Of a stretch of 56,045 nt of DNA, positions 18,686 through 27,178 are shown piece by piece. The stretch lies in assembly GCA_964476835.1 (NCBI GenBank), contig CAYZCE010000013.1, forward strand, positions 1 through 56,045. The letters run 5' to 3'. Source of the stretch: PALSA-926 sp964476835. Lineage in GTDB: Bacteria > Pseudomonadota > Alphaproteobacteria > Micavibrionales > UBA2020. Made by a program: the position numbers and the translations under genes. The notes beneath the pieces are model-generated. The model saw only the letters and a list, made by a program, of their open reading frames with translations, was not told the origin of the DNA and did no database searches. Each line of letters opens with the position of its first letter. Within the stretch, counting starts at the first letter, position 1.

Positions 18686-19903
18686 ATGCCGAAATTCAAG
18701 TACAGGGCAGTGAATGCAAACGGCAATCCGGTGCGCGGCGTCGTCAACGCGACCAATGAATCCGACCTCACGATGCGCCTCGCCGAAGGCGGCATGTCGC
18801 TCGTCGACTGCAAAGAGCTGACGGAAAAGTCGAGCCGCTTCTCGACCATCATGTCGTTCAAGCGCGTCAAGCTGCGCGAGATGATCCAGATGTTCGTGCA
18901 GCTCGAGCAGCTTAACAAAGCCGGCGTGCCGCTGCTGACCGCGCTCGCCGATGTGCGCGACACAACGGATTCAAACGTGCTGCGCGACGTGATGTCGGAA
19001 GTGCACCGCGACGTCTCCGAAGGCTCCTCGCTCTCCGCCGCGCTCTCCAAGCACCCGACCGTTTTCGAGCCGATCTTCTGCGCGCTGATCGCCGCGGGCG
19101 AAGAGACGGGCAATCTCTCCAACGCCTTCACGCAGGTCATCAAGCACCTGAAGTGGACGGACGCGATGCGCAGCAAGATCAAGAAGGCCACGCGCTACCC
19201 GAAGATCTTGATCGTCGTCGTCTTCGGCGTCATCTGGATGATGATGGGCTACGTCGTGCCGCAAGTGACGGGCTTCCTCAAGGAAATCGGGCAGGACCTG
19301 CCGCCGGTGACGCTGGCGCTGATCTGGACGTCTGAATTCGTCTCGTCCTACTTCCTTTACATCGTCGCCCTTTTCGCGGCGATCTACGTCGGCATCAAGG
19401 TCGGGCGCGAGATATCGCGCGACTTCCGCTACCGCACCGACTATATCGCGCTCAACTCTCCGGTCTTCGGGCCCGTGATCCGCAAGATCGCGCTGTCGCA
19501 ATTTTCCTCGACGCTGGGCGTCCTGTTCATCAGCGGCATCGACATCCTGAAATGCCTCGACGCCGCCAAGCTGACGGCGGGCAACCTCGTGATCGTCGAG
19601 GCGCTGCAGGGCGTGCGCCAGCGCGTGCAGGAAGGCTCCGTCCTTTCCGAAGCGATGCGCCAGTCGGGCGAGTTCCCGTCGCTGGTCACGCGCATGGTCA
19701 AGATCGGCGAGGAGTCCGGCAACCTGACCGGCGTCTTGCAGCAGGTATCTGAATTCTACGACAAGGACGTCAACGAATCCGTCGACAGCATGATCATGAT
19801 GATCGAGCCGGCGTTGACCGTCATTCTCGGCAGCATGATCACGTGGATCGCGGCCGCGGTCTTCGGCCCGATTTACGACAGCATCGGCCAGATGGGGAAA
19901 TAA
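18686..19903 (+). CDS. Pilus/secretion inner-membrane platform protein (PilC/GspF/MshG type)
   Basis: This 405-residue polytopic protein couples the cytoplasmic ATPase to pilin extraction from the membrane. It starts MPKFKYRAVNANGNPVRGVV, the family N-terminus. Two T2SSF repeats follow, each with the GE-x-G-N-L pattern (AAGEETGNLSNAF near residue 135, KIGEESGNLTGVL near residue 336). Hydrophobic segments lie at about residues 172-190, 213-235 and 372-395. The length is standard. It is followed three bases later by the GspL-like fusion protein, so the two are in one operon. Confidence 0.94.
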   Translation: MPKFKYRAVNANGNPVRGVVNATNESDLTMRLAEGGMSLVDCKELTEKSSRFSTIMSFKRVKLREMIQMFVQLEQLNKAGVPLLTALADVRDTTDSNVLRDVMSEVHRDVSEGSSLSAALSKHPTVFEPIFCALIAAGEETGNLSNAFTQVIKHLKWTDAMRSKIKKATRYPKILIVVVFGVIWMMMGYVVPQVTGFLKEIGQDLPPVTLALIWTSEFVSSYFLYIVALFAAIYVGIKVGREISRDFRYRTDYIALNSPVFGPVIRKIALSQFSSTLGVLFISGIDILKCLDAAKLTAGNLVIVEALQGVRQRVQEGSVLSEAMRQSGEFPSLVTRMVKIGEESGNLTGVLQQVSEFYDKDVNESVDSMIMMIEPALTVILGSMITWIAAAVFGPIYDSIGQMGK

Positions 19904-19906
19904 CAC

Positions 19907-21493
19907 ATGGCATTGGTCTCGAAAAAGAAAGTCATCCTGCTCGGCAACGACGGCGCCGTATTGTTCGGCCCCGGCGCCGGCGGCGGCATGGAGCGCGAGG
20001 CGACCGTCGCATGGTCGGCCGCCGACTTCACGACGCAGCTGGCCGGCGCGCTGACGCGGCGCAACGCGGGCAGCCCGGTCGTCGTGCTCTTCGACGGTGC
20101 CGACCAGGCTTACCGCAAGGAAGAGAGCATCCCCAAGCTCAGCTCGTTCGACCGCCCGCGCTTTATCCAGCGCAAGCTCGACCAGGCCTTCCCGAATTAT
20201 CCGGTGCGTGCATCCTTCGCCATCCCCGCCGCGACCAAGGGCGCGCAGCCCTCGTACCTCTTCGCGGGCGTGCCGGAGACGGACAACATCGACAAGGTCT
20301 CGGCCGCGCTGCTCGAAGCCGGCGTGCCGGTCTCGGGCTTCGGCCTGCTGCCGCTGGAATCGGCCGGGCTGGTGTCCGCGCTGTCCGACAAGCTGTTCTC
20401 CCCGCGCCTGAAGAAGTCGCGCTGGGCGGTGCTCGTCTCGCAACATGAAAACGGCGGCTTGCGCCAGGTCGTCGTCAAGGACGGCCGCCTTGCGCTGACG
20501 CGCATGACGCCCGCTTCCGGCCAGAGCGGTGCGGGCTGGGTCGACGACGTCGCCGACGAATTCCGCGCGACGCTAAACTATATCGCCCGTTTCGGCTACA
20601 CCGCCGACGACGGCCTCGACGTCATCGTCATCTGCGGCGACAGCGAGAAGGAACTCTTCGACCAAAAGCAGATGCCGGTCACCAACTTCCGCTGCATCAA
20701 GGCGGGCGACGCGCTGACGGCGATCGGCGCGCGCGGCCGCGGCCTCGGCGACGCCAACTACGGCGACATCGTGCACGCGGCATGGGCGGCCAAGAAGTCG
20801 GCGCTGACCTCGCCGATCGCGGTTCCGAGCCTGCAGAAGATCCTCGCGCCGCGCCAGACGATGCGCTACGTCACGATGGCGCTGATGGCGTCGCTTGTGC
20901 TGCTCGTCGGCCTGGTGGGCTGGACGTACGTGCAAATCATGCCGCTGCAAACCGAAATCTCCGACAAGCAGATGCAGAAGACGCGCTTCGCCGGTGAACT
21001 CGCCGAGCAGGACAAGGCCATCGCCGCGCTGCCGGTGCCGCCGCTCATGGCGCGCAAGACGCTTGCCGTCGATGATGCGCTCAACACCGGCACCGTCAAT
21101 TTCAGCCCCATCTTCACCCTGCTCAAGAAGTCGCTGACCGACGACATCGTCGTCCAGCAGATGACCTTCGTGCATGACCCGCAAGGCGTGCGCGAAGCGC
21201 CGCAGGGGCAGGCCAAGCCGGCGGCAGATCCGCACGGCCTCCTGACCGTCACGCTGAAATTTACGGTGGCGGGCAACCTGGCGCTTGAAGACCGCGTCGC
21301 CCGCGCCGAAGCCCTCGCGCAGACGCTGCGCGGCGCTTTCCCCGGCTACAGCGTCGAGATCACGTCGCAATTCGGGCGCGTGTCGCGCACCGGCCGCTTT
21401 GAAGGCAAGGTCGGCGGCGACGCCGGCGCCGCGCCGCGCGCCGACGACATGGAGAACACCGCCGAAATAGAACTGGAAGGGGTGCCGTTATGA
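19907..21493 (+). CDS. PilM-PilN fusion / GspL-MshI-like assembly protein
   Basis: This 528-residue inner-membrane assembly protein combines what T4P systems usually split in two. Residues about 1-310 form a cytoplasmic actin-like (PilM/GspL) region with degenerate nucleotide motifs. One transmembrane helix lies at about 320-342 (YVTMALMASLVLLVGLVGW). The rest is a periplasmic coiled-coil plus a ferredoxin-like PilN domain with a Gly/Pro-rich insert. This GspL/MshI architecture recruits the assembly ATPase to the platform. Its stop overlaps the next gene by four bases. Sequence conservation is low, so the assignment rests on architecture and position. Confidence 0.75.
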   Translation: MALVSKKKVILLGNDGAVLFGPGAGGGMEREATVAWSAADFTTQLAGALTRRNAGSPVVVLFDGADQAYRKEESIPKLSSFDRPRFIQRKLDQAFPNYPVRASFAIPAATKGAQPSYLFAGVPETDNIDKVSAALLEAGVPVSGFGLLPLESAGLVSALSDKLFSPRLKKSRWAVLVSQHENGGLRQVVVKDGRLALTRMTPASGQSGAGWVDDVADEFRATLNYIARFGYTADDGLDVIVICGDSEKELFDQKQMPVTNFRCIKAGDALTAIGARGRGLGDANYGDIVHAAWAAKKSALTSPIAVPSLQKILAPRQTMRYVTMALMASLVLLVGLVGWTYVQIMPLQTEISDKQMQKTRFAGELAEQDKAIAALPVPPLMARKTLAVDDALNTGTVNFSPIFTLLKKSLTDDIVVQQMTFVHDPQGVREAPQGQAKPAADPHGLLTVTLKFTVAGNLALEDRVARAEALAQTLRGAFPGYSVEITSQFGRVSRTGRFEGKVGGDAGAAPRADDMENTAEIELEGVPL

Positions 21494-22134
21494 TCAAGTT
21501 GCTTGGCTTCAAGCGCATCGCCGCCATTGCGATCCTGCTGGGTCTCAACGCGCTGGCGATGGCCGCTTATTTCCTCTTCGTGTCGCCGATGCTCGATGAC
21601 ACGACCGCGCAGCTCGAAGGGCTCAAGAGCGACCTCGGCCAGATCCGCGGCAAGATCGACGACGAGAAGCGCGACGCCGCTTTCGTGAACGAGAACACCG
21701 GCCGCTTCCAGTCCATCGCCGCCAGCGGCCTCTTCGGCGGCCAGGACCGTTTCGAGGGCCAGCGCATCCTCGATGAATTGCGCAAGAAGGGCGATATTTC
21801 TTCCTTCACCCTCACTGTCGGCGAAATGACCAAGCTGCCGAGCCCCGATGCCGACAGCATCGGTTTTGACATCATGAGCAGCAAGGTCAGCGTCACGCAG
21901 GCCGTCGCCGCGCTCGATACCGGCATCTTCGCGCTCGCACAGGGCGTGATGAAGGACTTCCCCGGCCACACCCGCATCCGCCGCTTCGAGGTTCGCCGCA
22001 CCCAGCCGCTCGATGACAAGGTGATGAACGACTTCTCCGACGGCAAGGACGTCACGCTCGTGAGCGCGGACCTTGATTTCGACTGGATCACGCTCGAACA
22101 AAAACCCGCCGCGCCTGCGGCAGGAGGCCGCTGA
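21490..22134 (+). CDS. PilO/GspM-like inner-membrane assembly protein
   Basis: This 214-residue protein has one N-terminal membrane helix (residues about 8-31, IAAIAILLGLNALAMAAYF). A periplasmic coiled coil follows (residues about 40-70), and then an alpha/beta domain. That layout is typical of PilO, GspM and MshJ, which dimerise with the PilN-type protein. It overlaps the upstream gene by ATGA and the downstream gene by one base. Direct sequence recognition is weak; operon order and topology carry the call. The Pro/Ala tail (EQKPAAPAAGGR) is probably disordered. Confidence 0.65.
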   Translation: MIKLLGFKRIAAIAILLGLNALAMAAYFLFVSPMLDDTTAQLEGLKSDLGQIRGKIDDEKRDAAFVNENTGRFQSIAASGLFGGQDRFEGQRILDELRKKGDISSFTLTVGEMTKLPSPDADSIGFDIMSSKVSVTQAVAALDTGIFALAQGVMKDFPGHTRIRRFEVRRTQPLDDKVMNDFSDGKDVTLVSADLDFDWITLEQKPAAPAAGGR

Positions 22135-22676
22135 TGAAGAAGTATCTTGAATTCCTGCCCGCGGCCCTCGTCGTCCTCGCGATGACCGGCGCCGTCGTCT
22201 CCGCGCAGGAAAGCACGCCCGCACCGGCGGCACCCGCCGCCGAAGCGCCGGCTGCGGCGCCTGCCGTCGCGCTGACGGATGTGGAAAAGAATGCGCCCTT
22301 CACCGGCTCCTTCTTCTTCACGCGAGACCAGATCGCCGACGTGAAGAAAGCGCAGGCCGGCCGTCCGCCCGTCACTGCCGACAACGGCGACATTTCCGGC
22401 GCGCTCGAGCAACTGATCCCGCCGCACCGCGTCATCAGTCTTTCGGGCGTGTTCTACCGCTCGCCGAAGGACTGGGTCGTCTGGGTGAACGGCGAGAAGG
22501 TCACGCCGAAGAAGCTGATGCCCGAGATCGTCGACATCTCGGTCGAAAAGAATTCCAAAGTGCATCTCAAGTGGTACGACGAAGGGCTGAAATCCACCCT
22601 GTCGATCACCATGCGTCCGCACCAGACCTACGACATCGGCGCCGGCGTGCTGCTGCCCGGCACCGGCGACAACTAA
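22134..22676 (+). CDS. Periplasmic PilP/MshK-like pilus assembly protein
   Basis: This 180-residue exported protein has a signal sequence or anchor at residues about 7-24 (EFLPAALVVLAMTGAVVSAQ). A Pro/Ala-rich linker runs from 26 to 48, followed by a small beta domain. The segment VISLSGVFYRSPKDWVVWVN (residues about 101-120) matches the pattern of PilP, GspC-HR and MshK proteins, in which this fold binds the secretin. No lipobox is seen. It sits after the PilO-like gene, the usual PilP/MshK position. The secretin itself is encoded about 22 kb away (44913-46715). Confidence 0.6.
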   Translation: MKKYLEFLPAALVVLAMTGAVVSAQESTPAPAAPAAEAPAAAPAVALTDVEKNAPFTGSFFFTRDQIADVKKAQAGRPPVTADNGDISGALEQLIPPHRVISLSGVFYRSPKDWVVWVNGEKVTPKKLMPEIVDISVEKNSKVHLKWYDEGLKSTLSITMRPHQTYDIGAGVLLPGTGDN

Positions 22677-22692
22677 GGGAACGACCGACGAC

Positions 22693-23475
22693 ATGACTTC
22701 TGCCGCCGCCACCGCCGTCCTCGACCGCCCCGCGCCTGCCGCGGCGGCGATCCGCGTCGACGGCGTCTCGGCGGGCTACGGCCACGGCCGCGTCATCGAC
22801 GGCATCAGCTTCGACGTGCGCGCGGGCGAGACCTTCGGCCTCATCGGCCTCAACGGCGTCGGCAAGACGACATTGATCAAGATCATCCTCGGCCTCATGC
22901 AGGCGGAGCAGGGCAGCGTCGCCTTGTTCGGTACGCCCGCCGGCAGCGCGGAAAGCCGCGGCAACATCGCCTACCTGCCCGAAAAGTTCGAGCCGCCTGC
23001 ATTCCTGAGCGGGCTTGAGTTCGTCAAATTCTCGATGGACCTTTACGGCCGCCCGTTTTCGAGCGACGCCGTGATGGCCGCCGCCGACCGCATCGCCTTG
23101 TCGCGCGCCGCGCTGGCGCGCCGCGTCAACACCTATTCCAAGGGCATGCGCCAGAAGGCGGGCCTAATGGGCACGTGGCTGACCGAATGCCCGCTGCTCA
23201 TCCTCGACGAGCCGATGAGCGGCCTCGACCCGCGCGCCCGCGTGCTGGTCAAGGACGAGATCGCTGCCTGCAAGAAGGCCGGCATGACGGTATTTTTAAG
23301 CTCGCATATCCTCTCCGACATGGATGAGATCTGCGACCGCGTCGGCATCATCCACGATGCCGCGCTCAAGTTTCTCGGCACGCCTGCCGAGTTGAAGGTG
23401 AAAACGCAGAAGGACAACCTCGAACGCGCGTTTTTGAAAGTCATCGAAGGATCAACAAAGGTGTATGAATCATGA
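22693..23475 (+). CDS. ABC transporter ATP-binding protein
   Basis: This 260-residue nucleotide-binding subunit has Walker A GLNGVGKTT, Q-loop region YLPEKFEPPAF, a signature variant YSKGMRQKAG, Walker B LLILDEPMSGLDPRA and the H-loop SSHILSD. The signature and the missing transmembrane domain place it in the NatA/CcmA-like group that pairs with ABC-2 permeases. No permease gene is adjacent. An ABC-2 permease without its own ATPase is at 46809-47630, in the other pilus locus, and is the obvious partner. The gene sits between pilus assembly genes and overlaps the TPR gene (ATGA). Confidence 0.9.
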   Translation: MTSAAATAVLDRPAPAAAAIRVDGVSAGYGHGRVIDGISFDVRAGETFGLIGLNGVGKTTLIKIILGLMQAEQGSVALFGTPAGSAESRGNIAYLPEKFEPPAFLSGLEFVKFSMDLYGRPFSSDAVMAAADRIALSRAALARRVNTYSKGMRQKAGLMGTWLTECPLLILDEPMSGLDPRARVLVKDEIAACKKAGMTVFLSSHILSDMDEICDRVGIIHDAALKFLGTPAELKVKTQKDNLERAFLKVIEGSTKVYES

Positions 23476-24377
23476 AATTCCTCAACAAGAAAAACCTCTC
23501 GCTGCTTGCCGGCGGCCTCGTCGCCATCGGCGCCATCTCCTCCGCCTGGGCGCAGCAGGCCGTGCCGCCGATGCAATTGACGCCAGCGCCTGAAGCGGCA
23601 ATGCCCGCGCAGCCTGCGGCACCGGCTGTCGCACCTGTCGCGATGTCGGCACCGACCGTTGCGCCCGCCGCGCCCGTTCTGGCGCCGCCCGCCGACGAAG
23701 CGCCGGCGCCCGTGAAGAAGGGCAAGAAATCCGCCGCCGCCAAGATGGCCCCGGTCGCGCCGCTGCCCGAGAGCTACCTCGTCGTCAAGAAAGAGCATGA
23801 AGCGAACGAATTCGAGTCGCGCCTCGGCGCGGCGCGCGCGGCCCTCGCACAAGGCCAGAACGGCGCGGCGCTCGAGCTGTTCAACAACCTCTACACCCAA
23901 TACCCGAAGGACACGCGCGTCGTTCTCGGCCGCGCCGTTTCCATGCAGCGCATCGGCCGGAACGATGAGGCGCTGGCCTCTTACGAGGAGGCGCTGACCA
24001 CCGATCCGCGCAACCTCGAGGCGCTTACCAACATGCTCGGCATCCTCAACATGCAGGACCGCAGCACCGCGCTCGACAAGCTCAAGCAGCTTTCGGAAGT
24101 TTATCCCTTCAACGCCGACATCGCGGCGCAGCTGGGCATGATCTACGGCCAGACCGGCGACTACCCGAACGCGGTCAAGTACCTCAACGTCGCCGACAAC
24201 CTCAAGCCCGGCAGCGTCGCGGTGCTCTATAACCGCGCGATCGCGTATGACAAGATGGGCCAGACTGCCGACGCGGCATCGCTCTACCGCAAGCTGATCC
24301 AGCTCGACGGCGACGGCCTGCTCGATCCGAGCTATCCGGTCGACGCGATCAAGAAGCGCCTTGCCGTCCTCAACTGA
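23472..24377 (+). CDS. Exported TPR-repeat protein of the pilus locus
   Basis: This 301-residue protein has a signal peptide (LSLLAGGLVAIGAISSAWAQ, cleavage near residue 27). A low-complexity Pro/Ala/Lys linker runs to about residue 105, and at least four tetratricopeptide-like repeats follow (for example LGRAVSMQRIGRNDEALASY and LGMIYGQTGDYPNAVKYLNV). By position it resembles MshN of MSHA loci, which is also a TPR protein. TPR domains scaffold secretin or adhesin assembly in several pilus systems. Its start overlaps the ABC ATPase stop, linking the transporter and pilus genes translationally. Confidence 0.75.
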   Translation: MKFLNKKNLSLLAGGLVAIGAISSAWAQQAVPPMQLTPAPEAAMPAQPAAPAVAPVAMSAPTVAPAAPVLAPPADEAPAPVKKGKKSAAAKMAPVAPLPESYLVVKKEHEANEFESRLGAARAALAQGQNGAALELFNNLYTQYPKDTRVVLGRAVSMQRIGRNDEALASYEEALTTDPRNLEALTNMLGILNMQDRSTALDKLKQLSEVYPFNADIAAQLGMIYGQTGDYPNAVKYLNVADNLKPGSVAVLYNRAIAYDKMGQTADAASLYRKLIQLDGDGLLDPSYPVDAIKKRLAVLN

Positions 24378-24386
24378 TAAAAGCAG

Positions 24387-25163
24387 ATGACGCCGGGCGC
24401 TGAAAGCGCGGTTGCCGTCTTCGTCGGCCTTGTGCTGGGCAGCTTCGCGACGGCGCTGGCCTTTCGCCTGCCGCGCGGCATCTCGCTTTTTTCCGCCGAA
24501 CGCTCGCGCTGCCCGTCGTGCGGGCATACGCTTTCCGCGCTTGATCTTGTGCCTTTGTTGTCATGGCTGTGCCTGCGCGGCAAGTGCCGCCATTGCGCGT
24601 GTCCCATCGGGCTGCGCTATCCGCTGATCGAGCTTGCGACGCTCGCGCTCTGCCTGTTGTTTGCCAAAGCGTACGGCGTAACGGTTGCTTCCGCACCGTT
24701 GTTCGCCGCGGCACCGATATTGGTCGCGATGTTCGACATCGACCTGCGCTACCGCATCATTCCCGACGGCCTCAATCTTGCGCTATTGCTGGCCGGCATC
24801 CTAGCGCTCGGCCTGGGTGCGACGGGCGCGGAGCACTTCATGCAAACGCTCGGTGCGGCGCTCGGCGGGCTGTTGCTCTATGGCGGCGGCGCACTTGCGC
24901 TGCGGCAGGCTGGCATGCTGGCGCTCAAGCGCGAAGCGCTCGGGCTTGGCGACGTCAAGCTCTATGCGGCAGCAGGGTTCTGGCTCGGGTTGAATGTGGA
25001 TGCGGCAGTCTTGTTCCTGATCGTCTCGGGTCTGCTCGGCGTGGCTTTCACGCTCGGCTGGAAAAAGAAAACCGGCCAGCCCGAAGCACCCTTCGCGCCG
25101 CCGTTGATCCTCGCGTTTATTGTGGCTTTGTGCCTGTACCCGACGGGATTGATCCCGTCTTAA
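24387..25163 (+). CDS. pilD: Prepilin peptidase / N-methyltransferase
   Basis: This 258-residue membrane aspartic protease removes type IV prepilin leaders and N-methylates the new phenylalanine. Two CxxC pairs (CPSCG and CRHCA) lie in the N-terminal cytoplasmic domain. The two catalytic aspartates are in MFDIDLRYRIIPD and LGLGDVKLYAAAG. Several hydrophobic helices follow. The natural substrates are the two prepilins at 48531 and 49437, which carry matching KGFTLVELA sites. The stop codon shares a palindromic TTAA with the stop of convergent gcrA. Confidence 0.93.
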   Translation: MTPGAESAVAVFVGLVLGSFATALAFRLPRGISLFSAERSRCPSCGHTLSALDLVPLLSWLCLRGKCRHCACPIGLRYPLIELATLALCLLFAKAYGVTVASAPLFAAAPILVAMFDIDLRYRIIPDGLNLALLLAGILALGLGATGAEHFMQTLGAALGGLLLYGGGALALRQAGMLALKREALGLGDVKLYAAAGFWLGLNVDAAVLFLIVSGLLGVAFTLGWKKKTGQPEAPFAPPLILAFIVALCLYPTGLIPS

Positions 25164-25732
25164 GCGACGCCCATTTCTTCATCATCCGCGGCGCTGTCTT
25201 CGACGACTTTCTCCTCGGCCGGCGCGACCGGGCGGGAGCGGCTGGAGGATTGGTACGCGAGCGCCGCGTGTTCCGGGCAATACGGCGTGCCGGGACGGAT
25301 GCCGCGGCCGCAGAACGTGAAATCGTCTTCGCGGGGGTCGCCGAAAGGCCACTTGCACATGCGTTCGGTAAGGTCGATCAATGCGACGCCGCCGTCGGCC
25401 GGGAAGACTTCCTTCATGGCCGGGCGCGGCGGCGCGACTTCGCGCGTCGTCGTGGTCGATTTGTTGGCGGCAGGGGCGGCAGCAGGCGCCTTGAGGCGCG
25501 GCGCGGCGGCGACAGGCGCCTTGGTTTCCTTGCGTACGACGGCTTCCTTCTTGGAAGGCGCGGGCGGCTTCTTGATCGGCGACGGACGGCCAGACAGGCC
25601 CATGCGGTGCGCCTTGCCGATGACAGCGTTGCGCGTCACGCCCTTGCCGAGCGTCTTGGCGATGTCGGCGGCGCTCTTGCCTTCCTTCCACATCTTCTTG
25701 AGGGTCGCGATGCGCTCGTCTGTCCAGCTCAT
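25160..25732 (-). CDS. gcrA: Cell cycle regulator GcrA
   Basis: GcrA (190 residues) is the alphaproteobacterial transcription activator that binds sigma70 and works at CcrM-methylated GANTC promoters. The N-terminal helix-turn-helix is unmistakable: MSWTDERIATLKKMWKEGKS followed by GVTRNAVIGKAHRMGLSGR. A Pro/Ala/Lys linker joins it to the conserved C-terminal sigma-binding region, LIDLTERMCKWPFGDP and FCGRGIRPGTPYC. A single GANTC site (gaatc, 25786-25790) lies about 55 bases upstream of the start, which could allow methylation-sensitive control. Convergent with pilD. Confidence 0.96.
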   Translation of the reverse strand: MSWTDERIATLKKMWKEGKSAADIAKTLGKGVTRNAVIGKAHRMGLSGRPSPIKKPPAPSKKEAVVRKETKAPVAAAPRLKAPAAAPAANKSTTTTREVAPPRPAMKEVFPADGGVALIDLTERMCKWPFGDPREDDFTFCGRGIRPGTPYCPEHAALAYQSSSRSRPVAPAEEKVVEDSAADDEEMGVA

Positions 25733-25859
25733 GGGAGTGCCTTTACATAAGGTATAATATCTGTGTCTTTGGAGACTATAGCACCGAATCGGCCGAAGGA
25801 AAGGCGGGTTTTTCTCCTCCTCTCAAGGGGCGATCCTTCAATTTTATAGAAAATGAACG

Positions 25860-25887
25860 TTGACATTTTTATCCGCCGACTTACATA
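25860..25887 (+). promoter_or_regulatory. Candidate promoter of the 25913 gene
   Basis: A perfect -35 hexamer TTGACA occupies 25860-25865. The -10 is poor (TACATA at 25882-25887, 16-base spacer). The predicted transcript would begin about 20 bases before the ATG at 25913. It lies over the alternative start at 25853, which argues against that start. Confidence 0.35.
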
Positions 25888-25912
25888 TGGATTTTTCCAA
25901 GGAGAACTTTCC

Positions 25913-26269
25913 ATGCCGAACAAAGACTCAGCTTCTGCCCGCATCAAGCAGATTTTTAATGAGCAAAGCTTGTTCCTCGAGCGTATGCATGAAATCCCCT
26001 ATATCAGGCGCATGAATTTAAGCCCTGAGGAAACCGCGCGCCGCGAGCGGAACTGGCATGTCGGCAACTGGGTGCGTTGCGACAAATTCAAGAACGAAAA
26101 GGGCGAACTTGTCCGCACCTTCAGCAACGTCTCGTTGCCTCCGCCGGGCAGGGATTTCGACCATACCGTCGTCGATGTGATCGAAGATAGGCAGGGAAAT
26201 TTCTCTTTCCATGAAATTTCATGGCGCGAAATGGAAGATCGCCGGAACGCGCGTCGCAATAAACCTTAA
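25913..26269 (+). CDS. Small cytoplasmic protein of unknown function
   Basis: This 118-residue, highly charged soluble protein belongs to no family I recognise. It begins MPNKDSASARIKQIFNEQSL and has a W-rich centre (NWHVGNWVRCDK) and a basic tail (RRNARRNKP). There is no signal peptide or membrane helix. A good AAGGAG ribosome site (25899-25904) places the start at 25913; the in-frame ATG at 25853 has no such site and overlaps a perfect -35 hexamer. It is convergent with era, with 12 bases between the stops, and divergent from gcrA. Confidence 0.6.
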   Translation: MPNKDSASARIKQIFNEQSLFLERMHEIPYIRRMNLSPEETARRERNWHVGNWVRCDKFKNEKGELVRTFSNVSLPPPGRDFDHTVVDVIEDRQGNFSFHEISWREMEDRRNARRNKP

Positions 26270-26281
26270 CGGGAACCGCCC

Positions 26282-27178
26282 TCACGCGTTCGGGTCGAGG
26301 CCCCAGTCGCGATAGCGGTCGGGGTCGTCGCCCCAGTTTTCGCGCACCTTCACGAAGATGGAGAGGTGCACGCGGCGCTCGAGGATTTCCTCGAGCTCGA
26401 TCCGCGCGGCTTCGCCGATACGCTTGATCTGCGCGCCGCCCTTGCCGAGCACGATCGCCTTTTGCGTATCGCGCATGACGTAGACGATCTGGCTGATCTT
26501 GACGCTGCCGTTGTCGAATTCTTCCCACTTTTCCGTCTCGACGGTCGAGGCGTAGGGGAGCTCGTCCTTCAGCTGCAGGAAGATCTTTTCGCGCGTGATC
26601 TCGGCGGCGAGCAGGCGCATCGGCATGTCGGAGATCTGGTCCTCGGTGAACATCCAGGGCCCCTCGGGCGCGCGGTCGGTGATGTCGCGCATCAGGCGGT
26701 CGGTGCCGTCGCCGGTCTTGGCCGAGATCATGTAGGTGTCGGTGAAGAGGCCGGTTGCGTGCAGCTCGGCGGAGATTTTCAGCAGCGCTTCCTTGTCGGC
26801 CACGTCGGTCTTGTTGAGGACGAGGATGGCGCGTTTGTCCTGCTCTTTCAGCTTATCGACGATGGCGCGGCTTTCCGAGTTGACCTTGCCTTTCGATACG
26901 TCGACGAGGAAAAGGACGACGTCGGCGTCCTGCGCGCCCTGCCATGCGGCGGAGACCATCGCGCGGTCGAGCCGCTTGCGCGGCGCGAAGATGCCGGGCG
27001 TGTCGACGAAGACGATCTGCGTCTCGCCCTTGTTGATGATGCCCATGACGCGCGTACGCGTGGTCTGCACCTTCGGGCTGACGATCGCCACCTTGGCGCC
27101 GACGAGGGTGTTGATAAGCGTCGACTTGCCCGCGTTGGGCGCGCCGATGATGCCGATGAAGCCGCATTTTTGCGTCAT
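26282..27178 (-). CDS. era: GTPase Era
   Basis: Era (298 residues) is an essential GTPase that binds 16S rRNA near its 3' end during small-subunit maturation. The G domain shows G1 GAPNAGKST, G3 DTPGI, G4 NKTD and G5 SAKTG. The C-terminal KH domain has the RNA-binding IVLGKGGAQIKRIGEAAR. The start at 27178 shares a base with the rnc stop. The gene is last in the lepB-rnc-era arrangement common in Proteobacteria. The longer upstream frame merely runs through rnc. Confidence 0.97.
   Translation of the reverse strand: MTQKCGFIGIIGAPNAGKSTLINTLVGAKVAIVSPKVQTTRTRVMGIINKGETQIVFVDTPGIFAPRKRLDRAMVSAAWQGAQDADVVLFLVDVSKGKVNSESRAIVDKLKEQDKRAILVLNKTDVADKEALLKISAELHATGLFTDTYMISAKTGDGTDRLMRDITDRAPEGPWMFTEDQISDMPMRLLAAEITREKIFLQLKDELPYASTVETEKWEEFDNGSVKISQIVYVMRDTQKAIVLGKGGAQIKRIGEAARIELEEILERRVHLSIFVKVRENWGDDPDRYRDWGLDPNA

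Noticed and set aside
25753..25758. A perfect TATAAT on the plus strand upstream of gcrA
   Set aside because: No -35 match at 16-18 bases; it faces the small 25913 gene but is 150 bases away from it, where a better-placed TTGACA exists.
25853..25912. A longer start for the small protein at 25913
   Set aside because: The upstream ATG lacks a ribosome site and overlaps a perfect -35 hexamer; AAGGAG sits correctly before 25913.
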